Shown piece by piece: positions 24,583 through 36,367 of a stretch of 64,000 nt of DNA. Below the pieces are notes generated by a model. That model was not told the DNA's origin. It searched no databases and worked only from the letters and a program-made list of their open reading frames with translations. Numbering within the stretch: position 1 is the first letter of the stretch; each line of letters opens with the position of its first letter. Origin of the DNA: Lolium rigidum. Lineage: Eukaryota; Streptophyta; Magnoliopsida; Poales; Poaceae. The stretch is from positions 266,919,687 to 266,983,686 of the forward strand of contig NC_061510.1 in assembly GCF_022539505.1 (NCBI RefSeq), read 5' to 3'. The position numbers were made by a program, and so were the translations under genes.

Positions 24583-26157
24583 TGATACGTCTCCGACGTA
24601 TCGATAATTTCTTATGTTCCATGCTACATTATTGATGATATCTACATGTTTTATACACATTATATGTCGTATTTATGCATTTTCCGGCACTAACCTATTA
24701 ACAAGATGCCGAAGAGCCGATTCTTGTTCTAGCTGTTTTTGGTTTCAGAAATCCTAGTAAAGAAATATTCTCGGAATTGGACGAAATCAACACCTAGGGT
24801 CCTATTTTGCCACGAAGCTTCCAGAAGACCGAGGGGGAAAGGAAGTGGGGCCACGAGGCGCCGCCACAATAGGGCGGCGCGGCCCAGGCGTGTGGGGCCC
24901 TCGTGTGGCCCCCCGCGTTGCCCTTCCGCCTACTTAAAGCCTTCGTCGCGAAACCCCCGATGCCGAGAGCCACGAAACGGAAAACCTTACTGAGACGCCG
25001 CCGCCACCAATCCCATCTCGGGGGATTCTGGAGATCACCTCCGGCACCCTGCCGGAGAGGGGATTCATCTCCCGGAGGACTCTTCACCGCCATGGTCGCC
25101 TCCGGAGTGATGAGTGAGTAGTTCACCCCTGGACTATGGGTCCATAGCAGTAGCTAGATGGTTGTCTTCTCCTCATTGTGCTTCATTGTCGGATCTTGTG
25201 AGCTGCCTAACATGATCAAGATCATCTATCTGTAATACTATATGTTGTGTTTGTCGGGATCCGATGGATAGAGAATACTATGTTATGTTAATTATCAAGT
25301 TATTACCTATGTGTTGTTTATGATCTTTCATGCTCTCCGTTATTAGTAGAGGCTCTGGCCAAGTTTTTGCTCTTAACTCCAAGAGGGAGTATTTATGCTC
25401 GATAGTGGGTTCATGCCTTCATTAAATGCAGGACGGTGACGAGAAAGTTCTAAGGTTGTGGATGTCTTGTTGCCACTAGGGATAAAACATTGATGCTATG
25501 TCCAAGGATGTAGTTATTGATTACATTACGCACCATACTTAATGCAATTGTCCGTTGTTTTGCAACTTAATACCGGAAGGGGTTCGGATGATAACTCTGA
25601 AGGTGGACTTTTTAGGCATAGATGCATGCTTGGATAGCGGTCTATGTACTTTGTCGTAATGCCCAATTAAATCTCACTATATTTATCATGTCATGTATGT
25701 GCATTGTTATGCCCTCTCTATTTGTCAATTGCCCGACTGTAATTTGTTCACCCAACATGCTTTTATCTTATGGGAGAGACACCTCTAGTGAACTGTGGAC
25801 CCCGGTCCTATTCTTTACATCGCATACAATCTAGTGTAATTTTTCTTTACTGTTTTCTGCAAACAATCATCTTCCACACAATACGGTTAATCCTTTGTTA
25901 CAGCAAGCCGGTGAGATTGACAACCTCACTGTTTCGTTGGGGCAAAGTACTTTGGTTGTGTTGTGCAGGTTCCACGTTGGCGCCGGAATCCCTGATGTTG
26001 CGCCGCATTACATTCCGCCACCATCAACCTTCAACGTGCTTCTTGGCTCCTCCTGGTTCGATAAACCTTGGTTTCTTTCTGAGGGAAAACTTGCTACTGT
26101 CTGCATCACACCTTCCTCTTGGGGTTCCCAACGGACGTGTGTCAACTGCACGCATCA
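24583..26157 (+). repeat. 3' LTR of the family A element
   Basis: 1575 bp, TGATACGTC to CGCATCA, followed by the CAATG duplication. It differs from the 5' LTR by small indels and point changes, for example TTGTTCTAGCTG in place of TTGTTTTCTGCTG. Confidence 0.92.
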
Positions 26158-26446
26158 CAATGCCACTTGGCATAATCCTTTGTTTGTTTCATGTTTGTGC
26201 AAGGAACAATGAGATGATCAAGATGAAGATCAAGATCATCATGCACAAGCTTTTCATGAAGATAATTTTGTGTAGTTTAGGACATTTCATTAACTTGTAA
26301 TTTTTCCTTTTTCTTTTTCTATTTCTTCAATTCTTGTAATGTGTTGTAAATTCATAATTCACAAGAATATTGTAAATGACAATGTATTATGTGTGTTGAT
26401 CAATAAAGCTCAAAGTTTCTCTAATGAGCTTTAATTATATGTTGTA

Positions 26447-26528
26447 CTCCCTCCGTTCTTTTTTAATTGACTCAGATTTAGTACAACTTTGTACTAAATT
26501 TGAGTCAATTAAAAGAGAACGGAGGGAG
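26447..26528. mobile_element. Stowaway MITE (Thalos-like), TA duplication
   Basis: 82 bp, almost fully palindromic: CTCCCTCCGTTCTTTTTTAA at the left and its inverse ending AACGGAGGGAG at the right. TA flanks both sides (26445-26446 and 26529-26530), as in Tc1/Mariner-derived Stowaway elements. It sits inside the long solo LTR. Confidence 0.95.
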
Positions 26529-27046
26529 TATTATTTATATACTTGATTATTGATATATGTTTAATGAATTATCTCAATTTGAATTATGAAATAATCAAGT
26601 GATGTTTAAATTTGAAATTCAAACCCAAGTTGTTTGAATTCAATCATGCAACTTAATATTTGTGATGCACTACTCCCCTCTCTTCTCAAAAACCCTAATT
26701 GAACTAATTGAGGTGCAAGTTTGTCGCACTCTCGAAACCCTAACCCTGTAAGGTGTCGAGAGAGAAACTTGTCCCCCTTCGATGCAGTTTTCTTTTAAAA
26801 GCGCGAAATTTCCCCAGAATTTACGATGCAATGCACATCCCTTTCTAAAATCTACCCCTCGATCGTCTCTAAACCTGGGACATTACATGCATGTCTCAAT
26901 CAATATAATACTTAGACCTGCGGTTATTGCACGATCCGAGTTGTGGATTGGCCGACTTAGGTTCTGTCAAACGATCTTCTGTAAGAAGGCAGTTATAAAG
27001 GCATAGTTTGGGTCGACTGAGAAACAAGTTGCGTGACATGGATAAC

Positions 27047-28720
27047 TAATGCACGTAAAATGCATACATTAACTTTTTTCCTTTATTAGAATGAATTCTC
27101 ACATATTTGCAACATATATGATGATAATGTCATGTTTTACATTTATTTGTGGGGATTTACCAATGATCCACTTTATTTGGTTTATAACTCTACATAACAG
27201 GAATTACTTATTTTGTGTATTTTTCACTTTCAGTGACCTATACGGAGTCAAATTGGGCTACGATTTTTGGAGGGTCATTTTTTCATTGGGAGAAACAACC
27301 TGGGCTCTGGAAGCACAGCTGGAGAGGCATGAGGCCCAAAAGAGCACGGGTGGTGCGCCTAGGGAAGGACGGCCGCCACCCAACCTCTTTTGGTCGTCGA
27401 TCATCCAAATTGCTTGATTCTTTCGCCTACCAACGTATTTTGACCTAAAAGACACTATATATGACCCTCGAGGGTTCTCCGGAGGAGAGCGACACAGAAA
27501 CACCGAAACAACCAAAATAGAGGTTGCAACAACGAAGATTGGAGGAGGGGTGACTCCACCGGAGCCACCACCGGAGGGATCTCCACCTTCTCCAACATCT
27601 TCTTCATCATCACCATGATCAAGGGGGAGTAGTCCACCTCTGGACTATGGGTTTGTGGCAGTAGCTTGATCTATTTCTCTCATGTTCTTCCTAGTTCTTA
27701 GTGACATATGAGCCACCAACATGATTATGGTCATATTTGTAATACCTATGTGGTGGATCTTTATTCTGTGATATGATACTATGAGATTTTGTTATACTTT
27801 GTGTTAGATGTATTGATAGATGCATATTATGTACCCCGTTCTTAAGTATTGGTTTTGATCCAACTTGTATGCAAGAACGTGTGTGGGGTGATGTGTGTGT
27901 TAGATGGAATAGCATGGTTTTAGTGATTGAATAGTGACAACAAATTCATGATCTATTGTGGCTTTGCCTTTTCTTTTGCTATCTCACTAGGGATAAAGTG
28001 AATGACTGTGATATGTTCGTCACGTGATAAAAGTGATGATCTTATTTGATCAAGGTATCATATTTGATATTCAAACATCATGTCACAGTACTTATGGCTA
28101 GGCTCTGTTAATTCTTAATACAAGATTGATTGAAGTTATTCTTATCTTGTGGAGTATAAGAGAGATGTGTTGCATCATCTCTATGTTAGGACACGATGCC
28201 CATATGGATGCTTGTCTTATACATGTTAACGTTATTTTCTTCATATCTCATTGATGAATTGTTATTGTCCACTACAACTTAAAAGAGAGAATATTCAAGC
28301 GAACCCATGAACCCCGACCCAATTTTAATCATAAGAAACACCTTACCAATACTTTTATCTTAATTTTTATTTGCAGCACTATTTTAATCCAAGAATCCAA
28401 AAATATTTATCTTTCTTATTTGCACACAAAACCCCAAAACAAACAAACCTTTATTGCTTTTACTTAGTTTACTTTACTTGTTTAGTTTACTTTACTTAGT
28501 TGCTACTTTATTTACTTTCACTTACACGAAACCTTGTGCTTGACAACCACACGGTAGATTTGGGGACACAAGGCTTTATTTTATTTTGCAACTAGAAGAA
28601 GAGAGGGAGAGATAACTCTTTACTCAATTCCCTGAGAGTTCGATATAAAACCTCAAGTCACCCTTGTGGGGAAATAATCTGCTGGCACAACACTCTGCAC
28701 TTGGAGTCCCAACGTCATCA
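27047..28720 (+). mobile_element. Solo LTR (1.67 kb), target duplication ATAAC
   Basis: ATAAC flanks both sides (27042-27046 and 28721-28725). The unit ends AACGTCATCA. It starts TAATGCACG where TG would be expected, possibly a point change. The stretch CTGGACTATGGGT then GTGGCAGTAGCT near 27640 matches the layout of family A LTRs, so it is a distant relative. It interrupts the Copia-like LTR. Confidence 0.75.
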
Positions 28721-29691
28721 ATAACCAAGATGGGATTTTGCTCCTCCACTCAGAGAGATATTCTTCGGGCCCTCTCGGATGATATGATTCTGAAAGCATG
28801 GCCATGCACGACTCGGTTAAGTGTGAACTCAGGCGGCCGACTAAGGGTTAGTCAGGTGAATCACATATCACGGATCGAGAAGAGAGTTGAGCTATGAAAG
28901 GGATGACGGCAACTCGCTTATAGCTTGACAAGGTATATCGTGAGGCAAAAAGGATAGATATAAGTCACATTAAAAGGTTAGTCGCCATGACTTTACCAAT
29001 CTTGGGAGCTAGCACTATCTGCTAGGAGCCGGTACCAGTTATCGACTTGAGACCAAGTGTTCATGGGAGCGAGTGAGACTCGGAGCCATGACATGATACT
29101 TGCAGGGGCAATTCCAGTCATGTCTAAGTGGTCGTAAACTTGCAGGGTCACACGCTTAAGAGCAAGGAGCCAGTTGGATGTGATCCAACTGAAATGTAGT
29201 CGGTTAGAGTAGGACTCGAACTGGACCAGTACTGAGTCAGTGAGTTGGACTCACGGTGACCAAGATAGGGGCCAAGTGAGTGGGCTGCAACTGTTGTGAA
29301 ACCCACACTCACTCCCTAAGTGGGGCGGATGCTGCCCAAAGGGCACGTTATAACATTCCATGAGTTGGAAATCCTAGCCCCACTCATGAGTCCAGCCGAC
29401 GTACTGGATCTAGTAGTTCACCGTCGGTGCTCCTCCTTGTACGTGTGGATGACGGTAGATGCGTTGCACGTGTGACGCTTCAAGGCGAAGGAGTTCGCGG
29501 ATCTGGGATCTGTTCGTGGGATCGGCTTGGAACAGATCGAGGGCTACACTGCCCGGACACGCTTCATCAAGTTCTGCACCTGCGCATCTAGTGGTAATCC
29601 TTGTGTCATCCTTCCTCAGCTAGATCCTAGGAGTACCGCGTAGATAAAAAGTTTATGTTTTCTGTTGCATGGCCCAACAGTGACACCCTTG

Positions 29692-30304
29692 TCACTGACT
29701 GATGGCTCGCAAGTGCAGGAGATCAAGGTTGTACTTTTCACTAAGAAATGTTTTCAAACCCACGAGGAGATGAAGGTATAGGTTAGCGGATTTGAAAAGT
29801 AAACAATAATAATGATGCATTAGTTTTTGGGATTCTAGGTGTATAGTTTACAATAAAATAAAGGTTGTAAAGTAAATAGCAATATGCAAATGTTCTCAAT
29901 GAGAGAAATCTCAATCCTCTATGCAACAAGAGGACAATCTCAAGTGTGTGTCTGCGCTTATATGAGACAAGTGTTTCCGAGGACGGCATGGATTTACTAG
30001 CATTAGGAGTTCTCCACAACATGATAAATATTTTGTCAAGTTTCATTTCCTTAGGGGCGGAGCCTAAATTAGGTGCAGCCATAGATATGAGAAAATGCAC
30101 CCCTTATGATGGGTCCCAGAGCCATTCTCATGTTCAAGTATAGGAATCATTAAGAAATAAATGTCCTACTATAGCAATTAGATCATTGGTCCCCGAGATA
30201 AACCCCTCTAATGCAACTCAAAGTATTGGAAAACGGTTTCTGTCATTCCGTCTCTTCCAACACTCAATCAATAAATTAAAGTGTATCCCTGTGAGACCAC
30301 AACA
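29692..30304. other. Retroelement-like DNA without clear ends
   Basis: The stretch has no coding domain. It reads like a fragment of an LTR on the minus strand (AAATAAA-type signals, GTGACACCCTTGTCACTGAC hairpin at 29691), but no termini were found. Confidence 0.35.
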
Positions 30305-32400
30305 CTCATTCATTGTGGATGTATAGGGGGATATTGGGGACCCTCCTAGACTCATAGGCCTATATAAAGGAGTGGGGAGCCAAGGGAGAAGAGATCATCC
30401 ATTCAAGCCGCCACGGCGGAGCCCTGCCACTCCAACTCCTCCACAGTCGCCGCCGTGAAGATCTCCACCATCACCACCACACAAGAGGAGAAGGGAGTTG
30501 GATCCTTGGAGGCTTAGGCATCATATCCATCACCAACCGCTGCATCAACACCATCATCATCATCATCATCTATTCCCATCGTATTGTATTTATTATATTT
30601 TTTGTGTATTTTAACAAGTATCCATTCATCCCCATGGATTTGATCCGTAATATTACTATGATGATGTTCCTTACCTCCATGTGTGAGTAGATTCCCTTGT
30701 CCTTAGGGATATGGTGAAACCATAGGTATGGATTTGAGATGAAATAAAGATATTTTATTCATTAATTTTATCATTGTGTGTTAAATTTCTCTCTTGACGT
30801 TGTATGAAGTCTACCATGCAACATTTCCTTTAAGGACAAGAGAGGGGATTACCCTTGGACATGTGGTAGAGAGGATGCGTCAAGTGACACCCTCCGGCTA
30901 ACCCTGTATCACGTGATCAAGGGGGAATAAGAGGAGACTCATAGAGCGTACATCCATAGCCATGGGATTGATGAGTGCAAATATGATGCATATTATGCAT
31001 ACAAATTATTCATATTGTCAATCATCTCATGCTCTATCTAGCTACAACTATGCGTATTATGCATGATTACTAGTTCTCATTCATTTCCATATAAGTGTTG
31101 CACAATTATTAGTTTTTACTAGGATTTTATCATTTTTCTTTGCCTTTGACATGTTTGTAGGTGCTATGGTTGAATAAGGATAAAACAAGGCAAGAGGAGC
31201 CAGGAGGATGCAATATGGAGGAGTTGCAGGCACTAGACTTAGCCAGATGAGGAGTGGCAAAGTGATATTTTTTCATCATTTCAAATTGAATATCTAAGGT
31301 CATGGTGTTTTAGCTCTCGACCATACGAGTCCAACAAGCCAAAGAACACCTAAATCAGAGTTCGTACGAAGAAATGGCAGCCAAAATACGGAACAAGCAA
31401 AGGGTTTAACGACCTCCGGTACGGGTGCGACCCATCTGTACGACCCGCCCGTACCGCAGGACTGGACGCACGGGAAATCCTTTCTAGACATCTTTCTTCA
31501 CAAAATCCTTCGCCGTTTGTTCCTAGACTTTTCTTAGGTCATGGGCAACGTATGACAGGCTATGGGAGACCCCCCCCTAGGCCTATATAAAGAGGTCGGG
31601 AGCCAAGGGAGAAGGTATCCCCTCCATAGACATCCACGCCGGAGCCCTGCCGCCGTGTCGCCTCCATAGCCGCCACAACTCCAAGATCCAAATCTCCATC
31701 AACACTTTCACACTATCAAATAAAGAAGAGGAGGAGAAGGAGGCCATCACCATCACTGGGCACCGACATCATCACCATCTCCATCTCGATCAACGCTTCC
31801 ATCTCCCTCTCTATTGTATTTAGTATTTGTAACATCGAACATGATGATCTCCAATGAATTATCGTTTGGGTTATTATTCGTCTCTGTTTAAGTAATTGAT
31901 CCGGTTCTAGGTTGATGTATGATCTAGTATGCAACCCTAGACTTTGTAGTTTCATCTCTTATATATTACTCTCTCTTCTAGTGATAAAGAGGAGATAGGT
32001 GAGTTCATGTGATCCTTTGGACCAGAGTGTATTATTGACTTGCGTAGTGACAACCGCAAGGCTCTATGTAGTACACACCTTAATAGAGCTGTAACCATAG
32101 GGGGTCGTTTATTTGTTTAACCAAGTATCTGGTGTAATTATAAGGGATGGCTACATAGTTTCCCTTTTAGTAGTGAAACCGAAAGCCTAGACACCGTCTT
32201 TTATTCTATTCAATTCACAACTACAACCCTTTGTTTACTTTCAGTATTGCTATACATTGTTCTCACTTTGTTCTTTGTTATTAGTTACTTTAAACCTCTC
32301 TCAATTATCGCTATTCTGGTAACTTATAGAGTAGACTATTTCTAAATACCGTTTTGGGTGCGAACATGGCCACACTGACAATGTGGCTACACGACTGTGT
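30305..32400 (+). mobile_element. Two tandem, related LTR remnants
   Basis: Two promoter-like blocks repeat the same layout: GGCCTATATAAAGG (about 30358) followed by GGGAGCCAAGGGAGAAG, and GGCCTATATAAAGAGGTCGG (about 31582) followed by the same GGGAGCCAAGGGAGAAG. Both continue with CGGAGCCCTGCC and a leader rich in CATCACCATC. The first lacks its upstream part. The second appears to begin near 30972 with TGAGTGCAAATATG. No internal coding region lies between them. Ends and target duplications were not resolved. Confidence 0.5.
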
Positions 32401-32410
32401 TATTTATATT

Positions 32411-34314
32411 TGCAAAGCTTTCAAGGGACGACAAACCAAAATAATTGGGGTGATGTGTGATGAGCGCAGATTGCGCACCGCAAGTTTTCCCTCAGTAAGA
32501 AACCAAGGTTTAATCGACCAGTAGGAGAAAAGCGTGACTTCTGAAGGTGTTGCTAGCTGACTTGTGGCAGAGCACACTACCGGCTTCAGCAACAACTTAG
32601 AACCTGCACACAACACAACCAAAATACTTTGCCCCAACTTACAATGAGGTTGTCAATCTCACCGGTATTGCTGAAAACAAAGGATTAACCATATAGTGTG
32701 GAAAGAGATGTTTGTTTGCAGTGGAATTAAATAGAACAATGCTTGCAGTAAGTAAACAGAATAGGATGATTGTATCGGTGTAAAAGAAAGGACCAGGGTC
32801 CATAGTTCACTAGAGGTGTCTCTCCATAAAGAAAATAACATGTTGGGTGAACAAATTACAGCTGGGCAATTGACAGAATAAAGACCATACATGACAAGTG
32901 ATTACTATGAGATTCGTTTGGGCATTAAAACATAATACATAGACCGTAATCCAACTGCGTCTATGACTAATAATCCACCTTCCGGTTATCGTCCGAACCC
33001 CTTCCAGTATTAAGTTGCAAGCAATAAATTATCGCATTAAGCAATGTGCGTAAAGTAAACAATAGAATTACACTGGCAGGTCGTGAATAAATAGGCGGAA
33101 TGGCGAGGTGGTGGACGCCTGGCGGGGCCACACCATGCCATGACGCGGGCCCACCCTTGGCCGCGCCATGGGGTGGTGTGGCCACCCTGTGGCGCCTCTC
33201 CGTCTCTCCTCCGGACTTCGTCTTTTTTACGGTAAAATATTAACTTCGACTTTTGTTTCGTCCAATTCTGAAAATATTTCCTGCACAACTTTTCTGAAAT
33301 ACAAAACAACAGAAAACAGGGAACAAGCACTGTGGCATCTTGTCAATAGGTTAGTGCCGGTAAACGTAAAAAGTGCAACGAAGTGTAAAAAAAACATATA
33401 TAAATTGGTGTAAAACAAGCATGGAGCATCAAAACTTATAGATACGTTTGTAACGTATCAGCATCCCCAAGCTTAACTCCTGCTCGTCCTCGAGTAGGTA
33501 AGTGATAACAAAAATAATTTTTGAGATGACATGAAGCCAACACAATCTTGATCAGGTTATTATAAAAGCATTGTGAGCTGGGATCAAAGTACTCTAAACA
33601 TAGACATGATAGATATAATTCTAACAATAGAACTTAGCAACTATGTTACAACATGAAAAGCAACTCAAATAAAGGATCATGAATAATTATACATTGAAAG
33701 CAACTGTTTGTTTATGAGCATAGAAAAAATATATAAAAATGGTACTCAGCTTGTCGTTTATGGAGTAGCAAAACATAAATGTTAGAACACCTTTAAAGTT
33801 CAAGGGTGACTAGACACAAGTAATTTGAGCACAAGCAATATCATAATCATGAATCAATCAAGAATAAATTTTGGGACTATGCACATTATACTCAGAATGA
33901 CAACTATGCTCTCTTAATTGGTGCATAAAGCAAGAAGATGAAGACTCAACATAAAAGTAAAAGAAAGGTCCTTCGTAGATTGAAGCAAGATTAACAAGTT
34001 TTATAAATCTTCCAAAAAGTATGGTACTCATCAACTTTGAGCTCTCATTACCCCTATCATAAACATCTTGAATGGTTAAATTTAATGTGAGAGCAAATAT
34101 GAGTTATATGCTTGACAAATCACAAGTTGAAAATCTTGTGCCTCCTGAATACGAGTACCTAAATCTCATGCTACTCAACTTAGATACCAAATAAGTTCTT
34201 GTCATTGTAAGTGTACATGTATCATTGAGAAGGCCAACGGGGTACCTCTTGCCCCATGATATAGGAGCATTCCCATACCAAAATGACAAGACAAACAGAC
34301 AATGAGCATCTCAG
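32411..34314 (-). mobile_element. Family A element, minus strand, 3' part (nest level 0)
   Basis: A minus-strand LTR (32411-33460) ends next to the polypurine motif (GCATCCCCAAGCTTA on plus, from 33461), so it is a 3' LTR. At 1050 bp it lacks about 0.5 kb of the middle found in relatives (junction near 33070). The interior continues to 34314, where the next element was inserted. The remaining interior is not recognised further right. Confidence 0.75.
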
Positions 34315-35916
34315 TGATAACGCGTGAAGCACACGTCCGTTGGGAACCCCAAGAGGAAGGTGTGATGCGTACATCAGCAAGTTTTCCCTCAGTAAGAAAC
34401 CAAGGTTATCGAACCAGTAGGAGATGAAGGCCACGTGAAGGTTGTTGGTGGAGGAGTGTAGTGCGGCGCAACACCGGGGATTCGGCGCCAACATGGAACC
34501 TGCACAACACAATCAAAATACTTTGCCCCAACTTAACAGGTGAGGTTGTCAATCTCACCGGCTTGCTGTAAATAAAGGATTAAACGTACGGTGTGGAGAA
34601 TGATGTTTGCTTGTGAAGAACAACAGAGAACAGAGTTTGCGATGAGATTGTATTTCAGATGTAAAAGAATGGACCGGGGTCCACAGCTCACTAGTGGTGT
34701 CTCTCCAATAAGATAAATAGCATGTTGGGTGAACAAATTACAGTTGGGCAATTGACAAATAGAGAGGGCATAACAATGCACATACATATCATGATGACTA
34801 ATATGAGATTTACTTAGGGCATTACGACAAAGAACATAGACCGCTATCCAGCAAGCATCTATGCCTAAAAAGTCCACCTTCGGGTTAGCATCCGCACCCC
34901 TTCCAGTATTAAGTTGCAAACAACAAACAATTGCATTAAGTACTGTGCGTAATGTAATCAACACAAATATCCTTAGACAAAGCATTGATGTTTTATCCCT
35001 AGTGGCAACAACACATCCATAACCTTAGAACTTTCTCATCCATCGTCCCAGATTCAATGCAGGCATGAACCCACTATCGAGCATAAATACTCCCTCTTGG
35101 AGTTACAAGTATCAACTTGGCCAGAGCCTCTACTAGCAACTGAGAGCATGCAAGATCATAAACAACACATATATGATAGATCAATAATCAACTTGACATA
35201 GTATTCCATATTCATCGGATCCCAACAAACACAACATGTAGCATTACAAATAGACGATCTTGATCATGTTAGGTAGCTCACAAGATCTAAACATGATAGC
35301 ACAAGAGGAGAAGACAACCATCTAGTTACTGCTATGGACCCATAGTCCAAGGATGAACTACTCACGCATCAATCCGGAGGCGGGCATGATGATGTAGAGT
35401 CCTCCCGGTGATGATTCCCTCTCCGGCAGGGTGCCGGAGGCGATCTCCTGAATCCCCCGAGATGGGATTGGCGGCGACGGCGTCTCTGGAACTTTTCTCG
35501 TATCGTGGCTCTCGGTACTAGGGTTTTCGCGACGGAGAGAATAAATAGGCGAAGGGGCAGAGTCGGGAGGCGGCCGAGGGGCCCACCCCACAGGCCGGCA
35601 TGCCCCCCTTCCAGGCTGCGCCGCCCTAGGGTGTGGGGCCACCTTGGCCCCTCTCCGTCTCTCCTTCGGTGTTCTGGAAAGCTCCGTGGAAAATAAGACC
35701 GTGGGCTTTTGTTTCGTCCAATTCCAAGAATATTTCCTGTGTAAGATTTCTGAAACCAAAAACAGCAGAAAACATGAACTGGCGCTTCGGCATCTTGTTA
35801 ATAGGTTAGTGCCAGAAAATGCATCAAAATGATGTAAAGTATATATAAAACATGTGAGTATTGTCATAAAACTACCATGGAACATAAGAAATTATAGATA
35901 CGTTTGAGACGTATCA
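34315..35916 (-). repeat. 3' LTR of the level 1 family A element
   Basis: 1602 bp. On the minus strand it starts TGATACGTCTCAAACGTATC and ends CACGCGTTATCA. The polypurine motif follows at 35918-35933 on plus. Confidence 0.88.
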
Positions 35917-36367
35917 AGCATCCCCAAGCTTAGTTCCTACTCGCCCTCGAGTAGGTAAACGATAACAAGGATAATTTCTGAAGTGACATGCTGCTATCAT
36001 AATCTTGATCAATACTATTGTAAAGCATATGAGATGAATGAAGTGATTCAAAGCAATGGTAAAGATAATGACTAAACAATCGATCATATAGCAAAGACTT
36101 TTCATGAATAGTACTTTCAAGACAAGCATCAATAAGTCTTGCATAGGAGTTAACTCATAAAGCAATAGATTCTTAGTAGAAGGTTTTGAAGCAACACAAA
36201 GGAAGATATAAGTTTCAGCAGTTTCTTTCAACTTCAACATGTATATCTCATGGATAATTGTCAACACAAAGTAATATGATGAATGCAAATAAGCAAGTAT
36301 GTAAGAATCAATGCACTCAGTTGACGCAAGTGTTTGCTTCTAAGACAGAAAGAAGTAGGTAAACTAA

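Larger units (their letters stand above)
18058..26157 (+). mobile_element. Full-length family A Gypsy element (Athila-type), target duplication CAATG
   Basis: Two LTRs (18058-19649 and 24583-26157) start TGATACGTCTCCGACGTATC and end CACGCATCA. CAATG flanks both sides (18053-18057 and 26158-26162). The 4.9-kb interior has a tRNA-Asp-type primer site, a frameshifted gag, an aspartic protease with DLGAS, and about 2.5 kb of non-coding DNA before the polypurine tract. No reverse transcriptase, RNase H or integrase is seen, so it depends on a partner. The gag and protease style fits the Athila lineage of plant Ty3/Gypsy. Confidence 0.92.
13734..26887. mobile_element. Long solo LTR (about 5 kb own sequence), target duplication TGCAT
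   Basis: The plus strand begins TGTGGTGACCCTGC and ends CCTGGGACATTACA, that is TGT...ACA. The same 5 bp, TGCAT, flank both ends (13729-13733 and 26888-26892). Within are a nested family A element (18058-26157) and a Stowaway MITE. Without them about 5 kb remain, with a GC-rich stretch near 15650-16140, intron-like pyrimidine-rich DNA after it, and AATAAA signals near either end (AATAAAG at 26403 on plus, AATAAATGAATGAG at 13862-13875 on minus). Neither end sequence is repeated inside, so it is a single LTR and not an element with two LTRs. Orientation is undecided. Confidence 0.7.
13389..29691 (+). mobile_element. Copia-like LTR, split by later insertions
   Basis: Three pieces appear to form one LTR: about 13389-13733, 26893-27041 and 28726-29691, roughly 1.46 kb together. 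The start carries GTCCTAGAGGCAATCATGG, similar to the start of Angela/BARE-type LTRs. The last piece, with GGGCCCTCTCGG and CTTTACCAATCTTGGGAGC, fits the same kind, and the end reads GTTGCATGGCCCAACA. No methionine-tRNA primer site follows, so it is probably a solo LTR. The exact left end and a target duplication could not be fixed. Confidence 0.5.
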
